This document shows, piece after piece, positions 15,680 through 24,735 of a stretch of 64,000 bases of DNA. The notes below the pieces were generated by a model. It did no database searches. It saw nothing but the letters and a program-made list of their open reading frames with translations, and was not told the origin of the DNA. Numbering within the stretch: the first letter of the stretch is position 1; each line of letters opens with the position of its first letter. The position numbers and the translations under genes are program-made. Location: NCBI GenBank assembly GCA_944383825.1, contig CALWRA010000007.1, positions 59,899 through 123,898 of the forward strand, read 5' to 3'. The DNA comes from an uncultured Acetatifactor sp. (GTDB lineage Bacteria; Bacillota; Clostridia; Lachnospirales; Lachnospiraceae).

Positions 15680-16281
15680 GAGTGGTAGTTATGGTATCGG
15701 GCGGCGGCACCAATTTGCAGGCCATTATAGATGGGGTGGCTTCGGGAACTATTACGAACACGGTGCTGGCGGGAGTTATCAGCAATAACAAGATGGTGAA
15801 AAGCCTTGAGAGGGCCAAACAGGCTGGAATTCCTGCTGTCAGCGTCTCTCCCGGAGAGTACAGGGACAGAGAAAGTTTTAACAGCGCTCTGCTGGAAGCT
15901 GTGGATGCCTTTTCGCCGGATTTAGTTGTCCTTGCAGGTTTTCTGGTGAAAATACCGGATCAAATGGTACATAAATATGCAGGGCGCATCATAAACATCC
16001 ACCCGTCTCTGATTCCTTCCTTCTGCGGAGTGGGCTTTTATGGACTGAAAGTGCATGAAAGCGCTTTGAAGCGGGGTGTGAAAATTACCGGTGCAACGGT
16101 TCATTTTGTCACGGAGGGAATGGATGAAGGTCCGATTATTTCTCAAAAACCAGTGCCGGTGGAGGAGGGCGATACTCCGGAGGCGCTGCAGAAACGTGTG
16201 ATGGAACAGGCGGAATGGATTCTGCTGCCAAAAGCCATAGACGATATTGCGAATGGAAGGATCAGCTTGCGCGGAAAGTAG
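15673..16281 (+). CDS. purN: Phosphoribosylglycinamide formyltransferase
   Basis: A 202-residue enzyme that transfers a formyl group from 10-formyl-THF to GAR. The N-terminus Val-Met-Val-Ser-Gly-Gly-Gly-Thr-Asn-Leu-Gln binds phosphate. The catalytic region shows Ile-Asn-Ile-His-Pro-Ser-Leu-Ile-Pro and a Val-His-Phe-Val-Thr-Glu-Gly-Met-Asp-Glu-Gly-Pro-Ile segment containing the catalytic Asp. The ATG at 15673 overlaps the purM stop; the longer frame from 15643 lies wholly within purM. Confidence 0.95.
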   Translation: MLRVVVMVSGGGTNLQAIIDGVASGTITNTVLAGVISNNKMVKSLERAKQAGIPAVSVSPGEYRDRESFNSALLEAVDAFSPDLVVLAGFLVKIPDQMVHKYAGRIINIHPSLIPSFCGVGFYGLKVHESALKRGVKITGATVHFVTEGMDEGPIISQKPVPVEEGDTPEALQKRVMEQAEWILLPKAIDDIANGRISLRGK

Positions 16282-16299
16282 CGCGGAAATGAGGATAAA

Positions 16300-17571
16300 A
16301 TGAAGGTTTTGATTGTAGGAGGGGGCGGAAGAGAGCATGCCATTGCCATGAGCGTTGTCAAAAGCCCCAGGGTGGAAAAAATATACTGTGCTCCCGGTAA
16401 TGCCGGTATCGGACAGATTGCGGAAAATGTGCCTATTGAACCCATGGAGTTTGACAAGCTGGCGGCATTTGCCAGGGAAAAAGAGGTAGATTTTACCATA
16501 GTGGGAATGGATGATCCTCTGGTGGGAGGGCTTGTGGATGTTCTGGAGGCGAAGGGACTAAAAGTATTCGGTCCCAGGAAGAATGCGGCTGTCCTGGAAG
16601 GAAGCAAGGCATTTTCCAAGGATTTGATGAAGAAATACGGTATTCCCACGGCGGCATACGAAACCTTTGACAACGCTCAGGAAGCCCTTGAATATCTGAA
16701 AACGGCTGATTATCCCATTGTCCTTAAGGCAGACGGTCTCGCCCTGGGAAAAGGGGTATTAATCTGCGGCGACAGGGAGGAAGCCGAAGAGGGCGTAAAA
16801 TCCATTATGCTGTACAAAAAGTTTGGTTCAGCCGGCGACCGTATAGTGATTGAGGAATTCATGTCTGGAAGAGAGGTTAGCGTGCTATCCTTTGTGGATG
16901 GAAAGACCATTCGGATTATGACCTCTGCCCAGGATCATAAGAGGGCAAAAGATGGAGACCGGGGGCTGAATACGGGGGGGATGGGCACTTTTTCTCCCAG
17001 CCCTTTTTATACAAGAGAAGTGGACGAATATTGCAGGGAGCATATCTATCAGGCCACAGTGGACGCTATGGCGGCGGAGGGGCGTCCTTTTACGGGAGTG
17101 ATCTTCTTCGGTCTGATGCTTACGCCGAAGGGCCCCAGAGTTCTGGAATATAACGCAAGGTTTGGAGATCCGGAAGCGCAGGTGGTGCTGCCTCGTATGA
17201 AAAATGATATAATAGAAGTGATGGAGGCTTGCGTAGATGGCCGGCTTGATGAAATTGAGCTTGCATTTGAGGACAATGCGGCGGTATGCGTGGTGCTGGC
17301 CAGCCAGGGATACCCTGTCTCGTATGAGAAAGGTTTTCCGATACGGGGGCTGGAGAAATTTGAGGATGTCGAGGGATATTACTGCTTTCATGCGGGCACC
17401 AGGCTTACGCAGGAGGGCGTCGTAACCAACGGAGGACGCGTTCTGGGAATTACGGCCAAAGGAAAAAGCCTTAAGGAAGCAAGGGAAAATGCCTATAATG
17501 CTGCCGACTGGGTGAACTTTGAAAATAAATATATGCGTCACGATATCGGCAAAGCCATAGATGAAGTTTGA
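16300..17571 (+). CDS. purD: Phosphoribosylamine-glycine ligase
   Basis: A 423-residue GAR synthetase of the usual length. It opens with the Gly-Gly-Gly-Gly-Arg-Glu-His-Ala motif, followed by Pro-Gly-Asn-Ala-Gly. The ATP-grasp region contains Val-Leu-Lys-Ala-Asp-Gly-Leu-Ala-Leu-Gly-Lys-Gly, Gly-Gly-Met-Gly and Glu-Tyr-Asn-Ala-Arg-Phe-Gly-Asp-Pro-Glu. It ends the purE-M-N-D cluster, 18 bases after purN. purF, purC, purH and purB are absent from this window, and purL stands alone 12 kb downstream. Confidence 0.95.
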   Translation: MKVLIVGGGGREHAIAMSVVKSPRVEKIYCAPGNAGIGQIAENVPIEPMEFDKLAAFAREKEVDFTIVGMDDPLVGGLVDVLEAKGLKVFGPRKNAAVLEGSKAFSKDLMKKYGIPTAAYETFDNAQEALEYLKTADYPIVLKADGLALGKGVLICGDREEAEEGVKSIMLYKKFGSAGDRIVIEEFMSGREVSVLSFVDGKTIRIMTSAQDHKRAKDGDRGLNTGGMGTFSPSPFYTREVDEYCREHIYQATVDAMAAEGRPFTGVIFFGLMLTPKGPRVLEYNARFGDPEAQVVLPRMKNDIIEVMEACVDGRLDEIELAFEDNAAVCVVLASQGYPVSYEKGFPIRGLEKFEDVEGYYCFHAGTRLTQEGVVTNGGRVLGITAKGKSLKEARENAYNAADWVNFENKYMRHDIGKAIDEV

Positions 17572-17604
17572 CATAAATATATTTAGATAAGGTGTGATGA
17601 GGGT

Positions 17605-18066
17605 ATGGATAGCTTGGAACTGATGAATTATTATCACGTTCCCCAAAATTGTAAAAAATGCAGCGGAACCATGATATTCAAAGGAGTAGGAGAATATCAA
17701 TGCGAAAACTGCGGGTACGTGGATTATGATGATTACGGAAAGGTGCGCCTGTACATCGAAGAACATAAAGGTGCTACTGCTGTGGAGATCGAGGCAGCTA
17801 CCGGTGTGACTCAGAGGTCGATACGGAGAATGCTGAGAGAATCCAGACTTGAAATCGCGGAAGGCTCCAAGATATTTATGCATTGTGAGCGTTGCGGTAA
17901 AGAGATCCGCAGCGGAAGATTCTGCGAGGAATGTGCGGTAAAGGTTCGTAAAAGCCAGGAAGAGCTGAAGAGAGAGGGTCTTCAGAAAGAAAAGAGGGGC
18001 TACGGGCATTCCCAGAATGGTGAGGAAGGACAGAGAAGATTTATGCGTGACCGCGCGCAGATTTGA
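17605..18066 (+). CDS. Zinc-ribbon helix-turn-helix protein (YvyF-like)
   Basis: A 153-residue protein. Two Cys-x2-Cys pairs near residues 17-40 make an N-terminal zinc ribbon. A winged-helix-like middle (about 48-90) reads Ala-Thr-Ala-Val-Glu-Ile-Glu-Ala-Ala-Thr-Gly-Val-Thr, then Ile-Arg-Arg-Met-Leu-Arg-Glu. A second Cys-x2-Cys pair set (Cys-Glu-Arg-Cys and Cys-Glu-Glu-Cys) follows, then a basic tail. The layout matches the YvyF/TIGR03826 proteins, described from flagellar operons. No flagellar gene is nearby, so that role cannot be assumed here. Confidence 0.65.
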   Translation: MDSLELMNYYHVPQNCKKCSGTMIFKGVGEYQCENCGYVDYDDYGKVRLYIEEHKGATAVEIEAATGVTQRSIRRMLRESRLEIAEGSKIFMHCERCGKEIRSGRFCEECAVKVRKSQEELKREGLQKEKRGYGHSQNGEEGQRRFMRDRAQI

Positions 18067-18096
18067 GGATATAAAATACAAAGGAAAGGACAGTAC

Positions 18097-19641
18097 ATGA
18101 AAAAAACGAAGGAATTACGCTTACATCCGCATTTGCCGGGTATCGTTATGACAGTGGCTTTCATTCTGCTGGTGTTTCTTGCTGCGGATAGATTTTCAAT
18201 AGTGAGTCATGCGGAAAGCCAGGCGACGGTGACGGCTCAGAGCGCTAACATCAGGCAGGCTCCCGATTCCGGCAGCACGGTAATTGGCAGTGCGCAGAAG
18301 GATAAAACCATAAGTATCAGGAGCCAGACTACAGGAAGTGATGGGAATATCTGGTATCAGGTGTTTGTGGATGCCAATACTCTGGGATACATCCGTTCTG
18401 ACCTCGTATCCATAACGGACGGGACTACGCCCCCCACAGAGGCATATACAGCTTCTACAGGAACCACTGATACGAATGCGTCTGACAATACGAATACGGG
18501 AACTTCTGATGCTCAGACGCCTGCCGCCGAGGAGACTCCTGTTGCAGTTACGGCGGTGCAGCCTGTCAGCGCCAATGTGACGGGAGGGCAGTCGGTTCGC
18601 GTCAGATCCAATGCATCCACAACCAGCCAGATTGTGACCACGGCTCAGGATGGACTGGCGATCACTGTAACGGGACAGGCAACCGGCACGGATGGAAATG
18701 TCTGGTATCAGGTGACTTTTATTGCGGACGGCACGGAAGTAACCGGTTTTATTCGTTCAGATTATGTAACTTTGTCAGGTGAATTGGTGCCGGTTACGGA
18801 AGAAGCTCCAGGAACAGAGACGGGAGAAGAGATTCCGGAGGAGACGCAGCCTGTGCAGGAGACAAAGGATTGGGACACCCAGCTACAGGGAAGCGAGTGG
18901 TATCTGATTAATAATGTGGAGGGCAATCAGTACCTGATTCAGGATTTATTTGACGGAGTCGAACAGAATGCAGCTCTGTATGAAGAAAGCAATCAAAAGG
19001 TATCAACCCAGAGGACGGCCATTATTATTCTTGTGATCCTTCTGGTGCTGCTGGCAGCGGCAGTGGCGTTTTTGGTGTTTAAGATAAAGGATATGACAGA
19101 TTCTGCGTATTTTTCAGAAGTGGAGAAGGAGACTCTGCAAAAAAGAGGCGACAGACGCCAGGGTGCTTCATCCCAAAAGGTGATACACACAGTGGGAACA
19201 GGCAAGCAGGCAGGAACCAGACCCACCGGCAGCAGATCTACGGGTGCGGCGCAGGGGGCAAGGGTTGCGGGAACCAGACCGGCGGGAGGCCAGAGTCCGG
19301 CGCAGGGAGCAAGGACTGCAGGGGCAAGACCGGCGGGAGGTCAGAGTCCGGCGCAGGGAGCAAGGACTGCAGGGGCAAGACCGGCGGGAGGTCAGAGTCC
19401 GGCGCAGGGAGCAAGGACTGCAGGAGCAAGACCGACGGGAGGTCAGAGTCCGGCGCAGGGAGTAAGGCCCATAGGAACCAGATCTGCGGAGAAGGGAACA
19501 GTCTCACGGACGGCAAAGCCTTCCTCTTTAAAACAGACAGGAAATGCACAGAATCCCGGGTGGAAGTCCAAAAATTTCATGGCGGATGACGATGAATTTG
19601 AGTTTGAGTTCTTGAATTGGGATGGCGACGAGGAACAGTAA
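18097..19641 (+). CDS. Membrane-anchored SH3-domain protein with repeat region
   Basis: A 514-residue protein. A signal anchor lies at about 14-35. Two bacterial SH3 domains follow (about 42-107 and 158-228), each with Ala/Val-Asn/Arg-Ile/Val-Arg and a Trp-Tyr-Gln-Val motif, joined by a Thr-rich linker. After an acidic stretch comes a transmembrane segment at about 307-330. The cytoplasmic tail is basic and carries four 17-residue repeats rich in Gly, Ala, Arg and Gln, then an acidic end with Asp-Glu-Phe-Glu-Phe-Glu-Phe. SH3b domains usually bind cell-wall peptides; the protein may link wall and cytoplasm. A terminator follows. Confidence 0.75.
   Translation: MKKTKELRLHPHLPGIVMTVAFILLVFLAADRFSIVSHAESQATVTAQSANIRQAPDSGSTVIGSAQKDKTISIRSQTTGSDGNIWYQVFVDANTLGYIRSDLVSITDGTTPPTEAYTASTGTTDTNASDNTNTGTSDAQTPAAEETPVAVTAVQPVSANVTGGQSVRVRSNASTTSQIVTTAQDGLAITVTGQATGTDGNVWYQVTFIADGTEVTGFIRSDYVTLSGELVPVTEEAPGTETGEEIPEETQPVQETKDWDTQLQGSEWYLINNVEGNQYLIQDLFDGVEQNAALYEESNQKVSTQRTAIIILVILLVLLAAAVAFLVFKIKDMTDSAYFSEVEKETLQKRGDRRQGASSQKVIHTVGTGKQAGTRPTGSRSTGAAQGARVAGTRPAGGQSPAQGARTAGARPAGGQSPAQGARTAGARPAGGQSPAQGARTAGARPTGGQSPAQGVRPIGTRSAEKGTVSRTAKPSSLKQTGNAQNPGWKSKNFMADDDEFEFEFLNWDGDEEQ
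19255..19458 (+). repeat. Tandem 51-bp repeat, four copies, in frame
   Basis: Four consecutive 51-base units start at 19255, 19306, 19357 and 19408. Copies 2 and 3 are identical, copy 4 differs by two bases, copy 1 by several, and a decayed fifth copy begins at 19459. Each encodes 17 residues of the type Gly-Ala-Arg-Thr-Ala-Gly-Ala-Arg-Pro. Because the unit is a multiple of three, copy number can change without a frameshift. The high-GC repeat also creates spurious open frames on both strands. Confidence 0.9.
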
Positions 19642-19652
19642 AATGCGGAAGG

Positions 19653-19694
19653 ATGCCGGTGTTTTGCCCATAAGGCGGGATGCCGGCATTTTTT
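19653..19694 (+). terminator. Rho-independent terminator after SH3-protein gene
   Basis: A stem of about 16 bp with several G-T pairs (ATGCCGG at 19653-19659 pairs with CCGGCAT at 19683-19689, continuing inward to TTGCC/GGCGG) has a CATAA loop and is followed by a T run to 19694. Confidence 0.8.
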
Positions 19695-19780
19695 ATTCAG
19701 GACAATAGGAAAGAGCTTGGGGTATTGTTTGCTTTTTAAGCAAAACCTATAAACTTCCTATAAACTTTGCGGTAATGCTG

Positions 19781-19818
19781 TTGACAGTGATATTCCTCTG
19801 TTATATTATTTATATAAC
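19781..19818 (+). promoter_or_regulatory. Promoter and palindromic operator of gntR-clpC
   Basis: TTGACA (19781-19786) and TATTAT (19804-19809) with 17-base spacing form a near-consensus promoter. A perfect inverted repeat GTTATAT-5-ATATAAC (19800-19818) covers the -10. This is a good position for repression by the GntR-family protein encoded just downstream. Confidence 0.65.
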
Positions 19819-19850
19819 AATCTGAGGATTGTGAAAGGAGCCTGAAGGGT

Positions 19851-20228
19851 ATGATAATTGAAATTGATTTTAACAGTGATGAAGCGCTGTATTTGCAGCT
19901 GCGCAATCAGATTATCATAGGGATCGCCACCTCGCAGTTCCATGAGGGGGATTCGCTGCCCAGCGTACGTCAACTTGCGGATTCAATCGGAATAAATATG
20001 CATACGGTGAACAAGGCATATACGGTTTTAAAGCAAGAGGGCTATGTGAAGGTGGACCGGAGGCGGGGTGCAGTCATTGCCGTTGACGCGGATAAAATGA
20101 GAACTCTGGGGGAACTGAAAAAGGAATTGCAGGTGATTTTGGCAAAGAGCAGCTGCAAAAATATTTCCAAAGAGGAAATCATAGAACTGATCAATGAAAT
20201 ATATGAAGATTATGGAGGGCTGAAATAA
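19851..20228 (+). CDS. GntR-family regulator, YtrA subfamily
   Basis: A 125-residue regulator. Residues 10-75 are a GntR winged helix with Leu-Tyr-Leu-Gln-Leu-Arg-Asn-Gln-Ile, Leu-Pro-Ser-Val-Arg-Gln-Leu-Ala and His-Thr-Val-Asn-Lys-Ala-Tyr. The C-terminal part is a short helical region of about 45 residues, as in the YtrA subfamily, which lacks a large ligand domain. Its stop overlaps the clpC start by one base (TAATG). YtrA regulators usually sit with ABC transporters; here the partner is ClpC, in the place held by CtsR in Bacillus. Autoregulation through the palindrome at 19800-19818 is likely. Confidence 0.88.
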   Translation: MIIEIDFNSDEALYLQLRNQIIIGIATSQFHEGDSLPSVRQLADSIGINMHTVNKAYTVLKQEGYVKVDRRRGAVIAVDADKMRTLGELKKELQVILAKSSCKNISKEEIIELINEIYEDYGGLK

Positions 20229-22672
20229 TGCAGTCGCAGTTTACGGATAAGGCGCAGGCGGCTTTGGCACAGGCGGCAAAATGCGCCAGAAGCTTAAAGC
20301 AGGGGTATGTGGGCACGGAGCATATCCTGGCGGGCCTGCTTAAGGAATCAACAGGCGTGGCCTGTAAAGTTTTAACGGATAATAGCGTAAATGCCGAACA
20401 GGTGATTGATATGATTCAGGAGCTGATTGCTTTTGACAACAGCGTGGCATTACGGGAAAGGGAGGGATATTCTCCCAGAGCCAGGAAAATTTTGGAGGAA
20501 GCCCACAGACAAGCGGAGAGATTCGGCCAGTCCAGGACTGGTACGGAGCATATTCTTCTGGCTTTAATCAAGGAAGGAGAAAATGTAGCTGTCAGGCTGC
20601 TGAATACCATAGGAGCCAATATTCAGAAAATATATGTGGATACGTTGCTTGCCATTGGACAGGATGGCAACCTATATAAAGAGGATCTGGGAAAGAAGAG
20701 CGATAGAAGAGGGAAGGCCAGCACGCTGGAGCAGTACAGCCGGGATCTGACGGCAATGGCGAGAGATGGAAAACTGGATCCCGTTATCGGCAGAGAGGAT
20801 GAAATCAGGCGGGTGATACAGATTCTCAGCCGTCGTACCAAAAATAATCCCTGTTTGATCGGAGAGCCAGGCGTTGGAAAGACCGCGGTGGTAGAGGGAC
20901 TTGCGCTGCGGATTGTGTCGGGAGAGGTACCCTTTACGGTACAGAATAAGAGAGTGCTGACTCTGGATCTGTCCGGTATGGTGGCAGGCAGCAAATACAG
21001 GGGTGAATTTGAAGAGCGTATCAAGAGAGTGGTTAAAGAGGTAATAGAGGATGGAAACGTGATTCTCTTTTTGGATGAGCTTCATACCATTATTGGAGCA
21101 GGCGGAGCGGAAGGAGCCATTGACGCTTCCAATATTCTGAAACCGTCTTTGGCCAGAGGGGAAATCCAGCTCATCGGCGCTACGACAATAGCGGAATACC
21201 GCAAGTATGTGGAGAAGGACGCGGCTCTTGAGAGACGCTTTCAGCCGGTGACTGTGGAAGAGCCCACGGAGGAAGAGGCAGTACGTATACTGGAAGGCAT
21301 CAAGAATAAGTATGAGGAGCATCATCGGGTGACCATTACCTCTGAGGCTGTGGAAGCAGCCGTTCGGCTTTCCAACCGCTATATCAATGACAGGAATCTG
21401 CCTGACAAGGCAATTGACCTGATCGATGAGGCGGCAGCCAGTGCAAGGCTGCACGCCATGGATATGCCCGACAAGCAGAAGGAGCTTTTGGATCAGATTA
21501 AAAAGATGGATCAGCAGATCGAACGGTCCATCCGAATGGAGGCGTTTACTCAGGCGGCACAGATCAAGAAAAATCAGGATGAGCTGGTTAAAAAATATGA
21601 ACGTATGATGAAAAGAAGAGAAAGCCGGGAGACAGGCTGCCAGTACAGTATCGGAGAAAATGAAATTGCTGAGGTGGTCGCAATGTGGACAAAAATTCCC
21701 GTTCAGAAGCTGGCTCAGAAGGAAAGCGACAGGCTTTTGAAGCTTGAGAGCATCCTGCACAAGAGGGTGATCGGCCAGGAAGAGGCTGTAACGGCTGTGG
21801 CAAAGGCCATGCGCAGGGGAAGAGTGGGATTGAAGGATCCAAACCGTCCCATTGGCTCCTTTTTATTCCTTGGCCCCACCGGCGTAGGAAAGACTGAGCT
21901 TTCCAAAGCGCTTGCCGAGGCTATGTTTGGAACGGAGGACGCTATTATCCGGGTTGATATGTCGGAATATATGGAAGGGCATTCGGTTTCTAAGATGATC
22001 GGATCGCCTCCTGGATATGTGGGTTTTGAAGAGGGAGGGCAGCTAAGTGAAAAGGTTCGCCGCAACCCTTATTCGGTTGTATTGTTTGACGAGATTGAGA
22101 AAGCTCATCCCGATGTGTTCAATATCCTTCTGCAGGTGCTGGACGATGGGCATATTACTGATTCCAAAGGCAGAAAGGTGAGCTTTAAAAATACGGTGCT
22201 GATTATGACCTCAAACGCCGGAGCTCAGAGAATCGTAGATCCTAAAAATCTTGGCTTCGCCGCAGAGAGCAATGAAAAGAGGGATTATGATAAGATGAAG
22301 TCAAGCGTTATGGAGGAGGTCAAGCGCAGCTTTAAGCCGGAGTTCATCAACAGAATTGACGATATTATCGTATTCCATCAGCTCAATAAGGAAAACATGA
22401 AGGAGATCGTAAATCTTCTGTCTTCCAATCTTTACAAACGATGTGAGTCACAGATGGGAATTAAGCTCAGTATTACATCTGCCCTGAAGGAGCATCTGGT
22501 AGAAAAGTATTCCGATCAGAAGATGGGGGCACGACCTCTCAAAAGGGCCATTCAGTCGGTGATTGAGGACGCGTTGGCCGAAGAAATTCTGATGAAGAAG
22601 GTGGCTCCCGGCGATACGGTTTCTGCGGGCTTTAAAAATGGCAAAGTGACTTTCAGTGTGAAGACGGCATAA
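20228..22672 (+). CDS. clpC: ATP-dependent Clp protease ATP-binding subunit ClpC
   Basis: An 814-residue AAA+ unfoldase. It has a double Clp-N repeat (1-145), a first AAA domain with Walker A Gly-Glu-Pro-Gly-Val-Gly-Lys-Thr at 212-219, a coiled middle domain near 410-470 with a UVR-like segment, and a second AAA domain with Walker A Gly-Pro-Thr-Gly-Val-Gly-Lys-Thr near 549. This order is that of ClpC rather than ClpB or ClpA. It works with ClpP to degrade unfolded or tagged proteins. In Bacillus the operon is ctsR-mcsA-mcsB-clpC-radA; here ctsR and the mcs genes are missing, and a GntR regulator precedes clpC. Confidence 0.95.
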   Translation: MQSQFTDKAQAALAQAAKCARSLKQGYVGTEHILAGLLKESTGVACKVLTDNSVNAEQVIDMIQELIAFDNSVALREREGYSPRARKILEEAHRQAERFGQSRTGTEHILLALIKEGENVAVRLLNTIGANIQKIYVDTLLAIGQDGNLYKEDLGKKSDRRGKASTLEQYSRDLTAMARDGKLDPVIGREDEIRRVIQILSRRTKNNPCLIGEPGVGKTAVVEGLALRIVSGEVPFTVQNKRVLTLDLSGMVAGSKYRGEFEERIKRVVKEVIEDGNVILFLDELHTIIGAGGAEGAIDASNILKPSLARGEIQLIGATTIAEYRKYVEKDAALERRFQPVTVEEPTEEEAVRILEGIKNKYEEHHRVTITSEAVEAAVRLSNRYINDRNLPDKAIDLIDEAAASARLHAMDMPDKQKELLDQIKKMDQQIERSIRMEAFTQAAQIKKNQDELVKKYERMMKRRESRETGCQYSIGENEIAEVVAMWTKIPVQKLAQKESDRLLKLESILHKRVIGQEEAVTAVAKAMRRGRVGLKDPNRPIGSFLFLGPTGVGKTELSKALAEAMFGTEDAIIRVDMSEYMEGHSVSKMIGSPPGYVGFEEGGQLSEKVRRNPYSVVLFDEIEKAHPDVFNILLQVLDDGHITDSKGRKVSFKNTVLIMTSNAGAQRIVDPKNLGFAAESNEKRDYDKMKSSVMEEVKRSFKPEFINRIDDIIVFHQLNKENMKEIVNLLSSNLYKRCESQMGIKLSITSALKEHLVEKYSDQKMGARPLKRAIQSVIEDALAEEILMKKVAPGDTVSAGFKNGKVTFSVKTA

Positions 22673-22761
22673 GAGATGGCCTGGGAAAAAGTAAAAAAAA
22701 TGTAGAAAAACCTTTTGATTTATATTATACTGTAGCTACAAACAATCAGGAGGACAGACAG

Positions 22762-23175
22762 ATGGCAGTAGTGGAAGAATTGCTCCGCAGCGAAGACAAC
22801 GGTGCAATCAGTTTTGGCAATCACAAGCTGGCACGGAAGGAAAAGGTGGAAGATTTTCGGCATGAAGGGGATTTGCTGAAGGTTAAGACTTATAGCGCAA
22901 TAACCAGACTGGAGAAAAACGGAATGGTTCTTTATGAATCTGTTCCAGGCACCAGTGTTCTGCATTTCACCGAGAACGAAAACGGCGTGGATTTTTTGGT
23001 GGAGGGCGATGAGGACGCTCAGATTACCATAGGTTTAATGGATGACACGGAATATGAGGTTTTCGTGGAGGGCAAAAGTGTAGGTACTATGAAAACGGGA
23101 TTAGGTGGGAAACTCAGCTTAAGCGTGGAGCTGGAAACTGCCGGAGAAGTATCCGTTAAAGTGGTTCAGGTTTAA
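22762..23175 (+). CDS. Conserved protein of unknown function between clpC and radA
   Basis: A 137-residue protein with no signal peptide or membrane segment. The first 70 residues contain Gly-x-Ile-Ser-Phe-Gly-Asn and a Val-Lys-Thr-Tyr-Ser motif; the rest is beta-rich with Glu-Asp-Ala-Gln-Ile-Thr-Ile-Gly-Leu and ends Val-Ser-Val-Lys-Val. Related Lachnospiraceae proteins carry an 'endosialidase' label in databases as I remember it, but no sialidase motif is visible, so I do not adopt that name. AGGAGG lies eight bases before the ATG. A weak TATACT -10 at 22726-22731 may give it its own promoter, and a strong terminator follows. Confidence 0.7.
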   Translation: MAVVEELLRSEDNGAISFGNHKLARKEKVEDFRHEGDLLKVKTYSAITRLEKNGMVLYESVPGTSVLHFTENENGVDFLVEGDEDAQITIGLMDDTEYEVFVEGKSVGTMKTGLGGKLSLSVELETAGEVSVKVVQV

Positions 23176-23179
23176 TAAA

Positions 23180-23220
23180 CCCGGCGCCGGGAAAATTTAC
23201 CCAGCGCCGGGGATTTTTTT
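23180..23220 (+). terminator. Rho-independent terminator before radA
   Basis: CCCGGCGC (23180-23187) pairs with GCGCCGGG (23204-23211), and seven T residues end the element at 23220. It separates the unknown 137-residue gene from radA. Confidence 0.85.
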
Positions 23221-23253
23221 GACATCCTATGAAGTGGGAGGGAAGGAGTACGC

Positions 23254-24630
23254 GTGAAAAATAAAGTTTCGACTGTTTTTTATTGTCAAAGCTGCGGATA
23301 TGAATCTTCAAAATGGATGGGACAGTGTCCGGGGTGCAGGGAGTGGAATACGTTTGTGGAAGAGATCATAAACAGAGCGGAGCACAAAGGCGGAACGGTC
23401 CGTAGAAATGTCTCGGATGAAAAAGCGGCTCCCTGCTTATTGACGGATATCGAAATCAAAGAGGAAAATAAGCTTCTGACCGGAATCGGAGAGCTTGACA
23501 GAGTGCTGGGAGGCGGAATTGTTCAGGGCTCCCTGACGCTGGTGGGAGGAGACCCGGGCATCGGAAAATCCACGCTTCTTTTGCAGGCGTGCAGAAATAT
23601 CTCTGCAAAAGGGCATAAGGTTCTCTATATATCGGGCGAGGAATCTCTGGTCCAGATTAAAATGCGTGCAGACAGAATAGGTGATTTTTCCAGAAATATG
23701 CTGCTTTTATGTGAGACGAACCTGGATTCCGTTTCACAGGTAATCCGAAGAGAAAAGCCGGAGGCAGTGGTAATTGATTCCATTCAGACCATGTATCATG
23801 AACAAGTATCAGCGGCGCCGGGGAGTGTTTCCCAGGTAAGAGAAGCCACAGGGGCGCTTCTGCGGCTTGCGAAAGGACTTGGCGTTTCTGTGCTGATTGT
23901 GGGTCATGTGACGAAGGAGGGGACGGTTGCAGGTCCAAGAGTGCTTGAACATATGGTGGATACGGTGCTTTACTTTGAGGGCGACAGGCATGCTTCTTAC
24001 AGGATTCTGAGAGGAGTCAAGAATCGCTTTGGATCCACAAATGAGATCGGTGTTTTTGAGATGCGGGAACAGGGGCTTATGGAAGTTCCCAACGCATCGG
24101 AATATATGCTGAACGGAAGGCCGGAAAATGCCAGCGGTTCAGTGGTAGCCTGCACCATGGAGGGAACAAGACCACTTCTGGTGGAAATTCAGGCGTTGGT
24201 ATGCCACAGCAATTTTGGGATCCCCAGGAGGCAGGCAATCGGGACGGATTTCAATAGGGTGAATCTTTTGATGGCCGTCCTGGAAAAGCGTTCGGGAGTG
24301 CAGCTGGCGGGATGCGATGCCTATGTCAATATTACCGGAGGAATTAAAATAACAGAGCCGGCTGTGGATCTGGGGATTGTCCTGGCTGTGCTTTCCAGCT
24401 TCCGTAATCAGGTTCTGAGCCCCAAGCTTGTAGCCTTTGGAGAGGTAGGCTTAAGCGGAGAGGTGAGAGCTGTGAGTATGGCAAAACAGAGAGCAGCAGA
24501 AGCGGCAAAATTAGGTTTTGACACATGTATACTTCCTTGGGTGTGCGCTCGGGAGTGCGGGGAGATTGATCAAATAAAAGTGCTCGGCATAAAAACGATA
24601 CAGGATGCCATTGACAGATTGTTTGGATAA
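23254..24630 (+). CDS. radA: DNA repair protein RadA
   Basis: A 458-residue RecA-like helicase-type protein that aids branch migration in recombination. It has an N-terminal zinc finger (Cys11-x2-Cys14 with a Cys-Pro-Gly-Cys pair near 28), Walker A Gly-Gly-Asp-Pro-Gly-Ile-Gly-Lys-Ser near residue 98, the RadA-specific Lys-Asn-Arg-Phe-Gly motif and a C-terminal Lon-type domain. GGAAGGAG precedes the GTG start at 23254. Being close to clpC matches the Bacillus order, though a terminator now separates them. Confidence 0.95.
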   Translation: MKNKVSTVFYCQSCGYESSKWMGQCPGCREWNTFVEEIINRAEHKGGTVRRNVSDEKAAPCLLTDIEIKEENKLLTGIGELDRVLGGGIVQGSLTLVGGDPGIGKSTLLLQACRNISAKGHKVLYISGEESLVQIKMRADRIGDFSRNMLLLCETNLDSVSQVIRREKPEAVVIDSIQTMYHEQVSAAPGSVSQVREATGALLRLAKGLGVSVLIVGHVTKEGTVAGPRVLEHMVDTVLYFEGDRHASYRILRGVKNRFGSTNEIGVFEMREQGLMEVPNASEYMLNGRPENASGSVVACTMEGTRPLLVEIQALVCHSNFGIPRRQAIGTDFNRVNLLMAVLEKRSGVQLAGCDAYVNITGGIKITEPAVDLGIVLAVLSSFRNQVLSPKLVAFGEVGLSGEVRAVSMAKQRAAEAAKLGFDTCILPWVCARECGEIDQIKVLGIKTIQDAIDRLFG

Positions 24631-24735
24631 AACACTCTTTTGTGAGGAAGGGATGTTTATACAATAGGCAGCATGTTGGTGACGGTTTCTATTGCCATAA
24701 ATTGACGTCATCTAAAGAAGGCAAGGGATGTAAAA

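Noticed and set aside
16885..18081. 398-residue open frame on the - strand
   Set aside because: It lies antisense to purD and the zinc-ribbon gene, has no ribosome site or family motifs, and the + strand genes are certain.
19238..19549. Open frames on both strands over the 51-bp repeat, or a CRISPR-like array
   Set aside because: The repeats are contiguous without spacers and in frame with the SH3 protein; the extra frames come from the GC-rich unit.
20672..21760. 362-residue open frame on the - strand
   Set aside because: It is the shadow of clpC in an opposite frame; the composition is unlike a real protein.
22762..23175. Naming the product endosialidase
   Set aside because: No sialidase Asp-box or catalytic residues are visible in this 137-residue protein.
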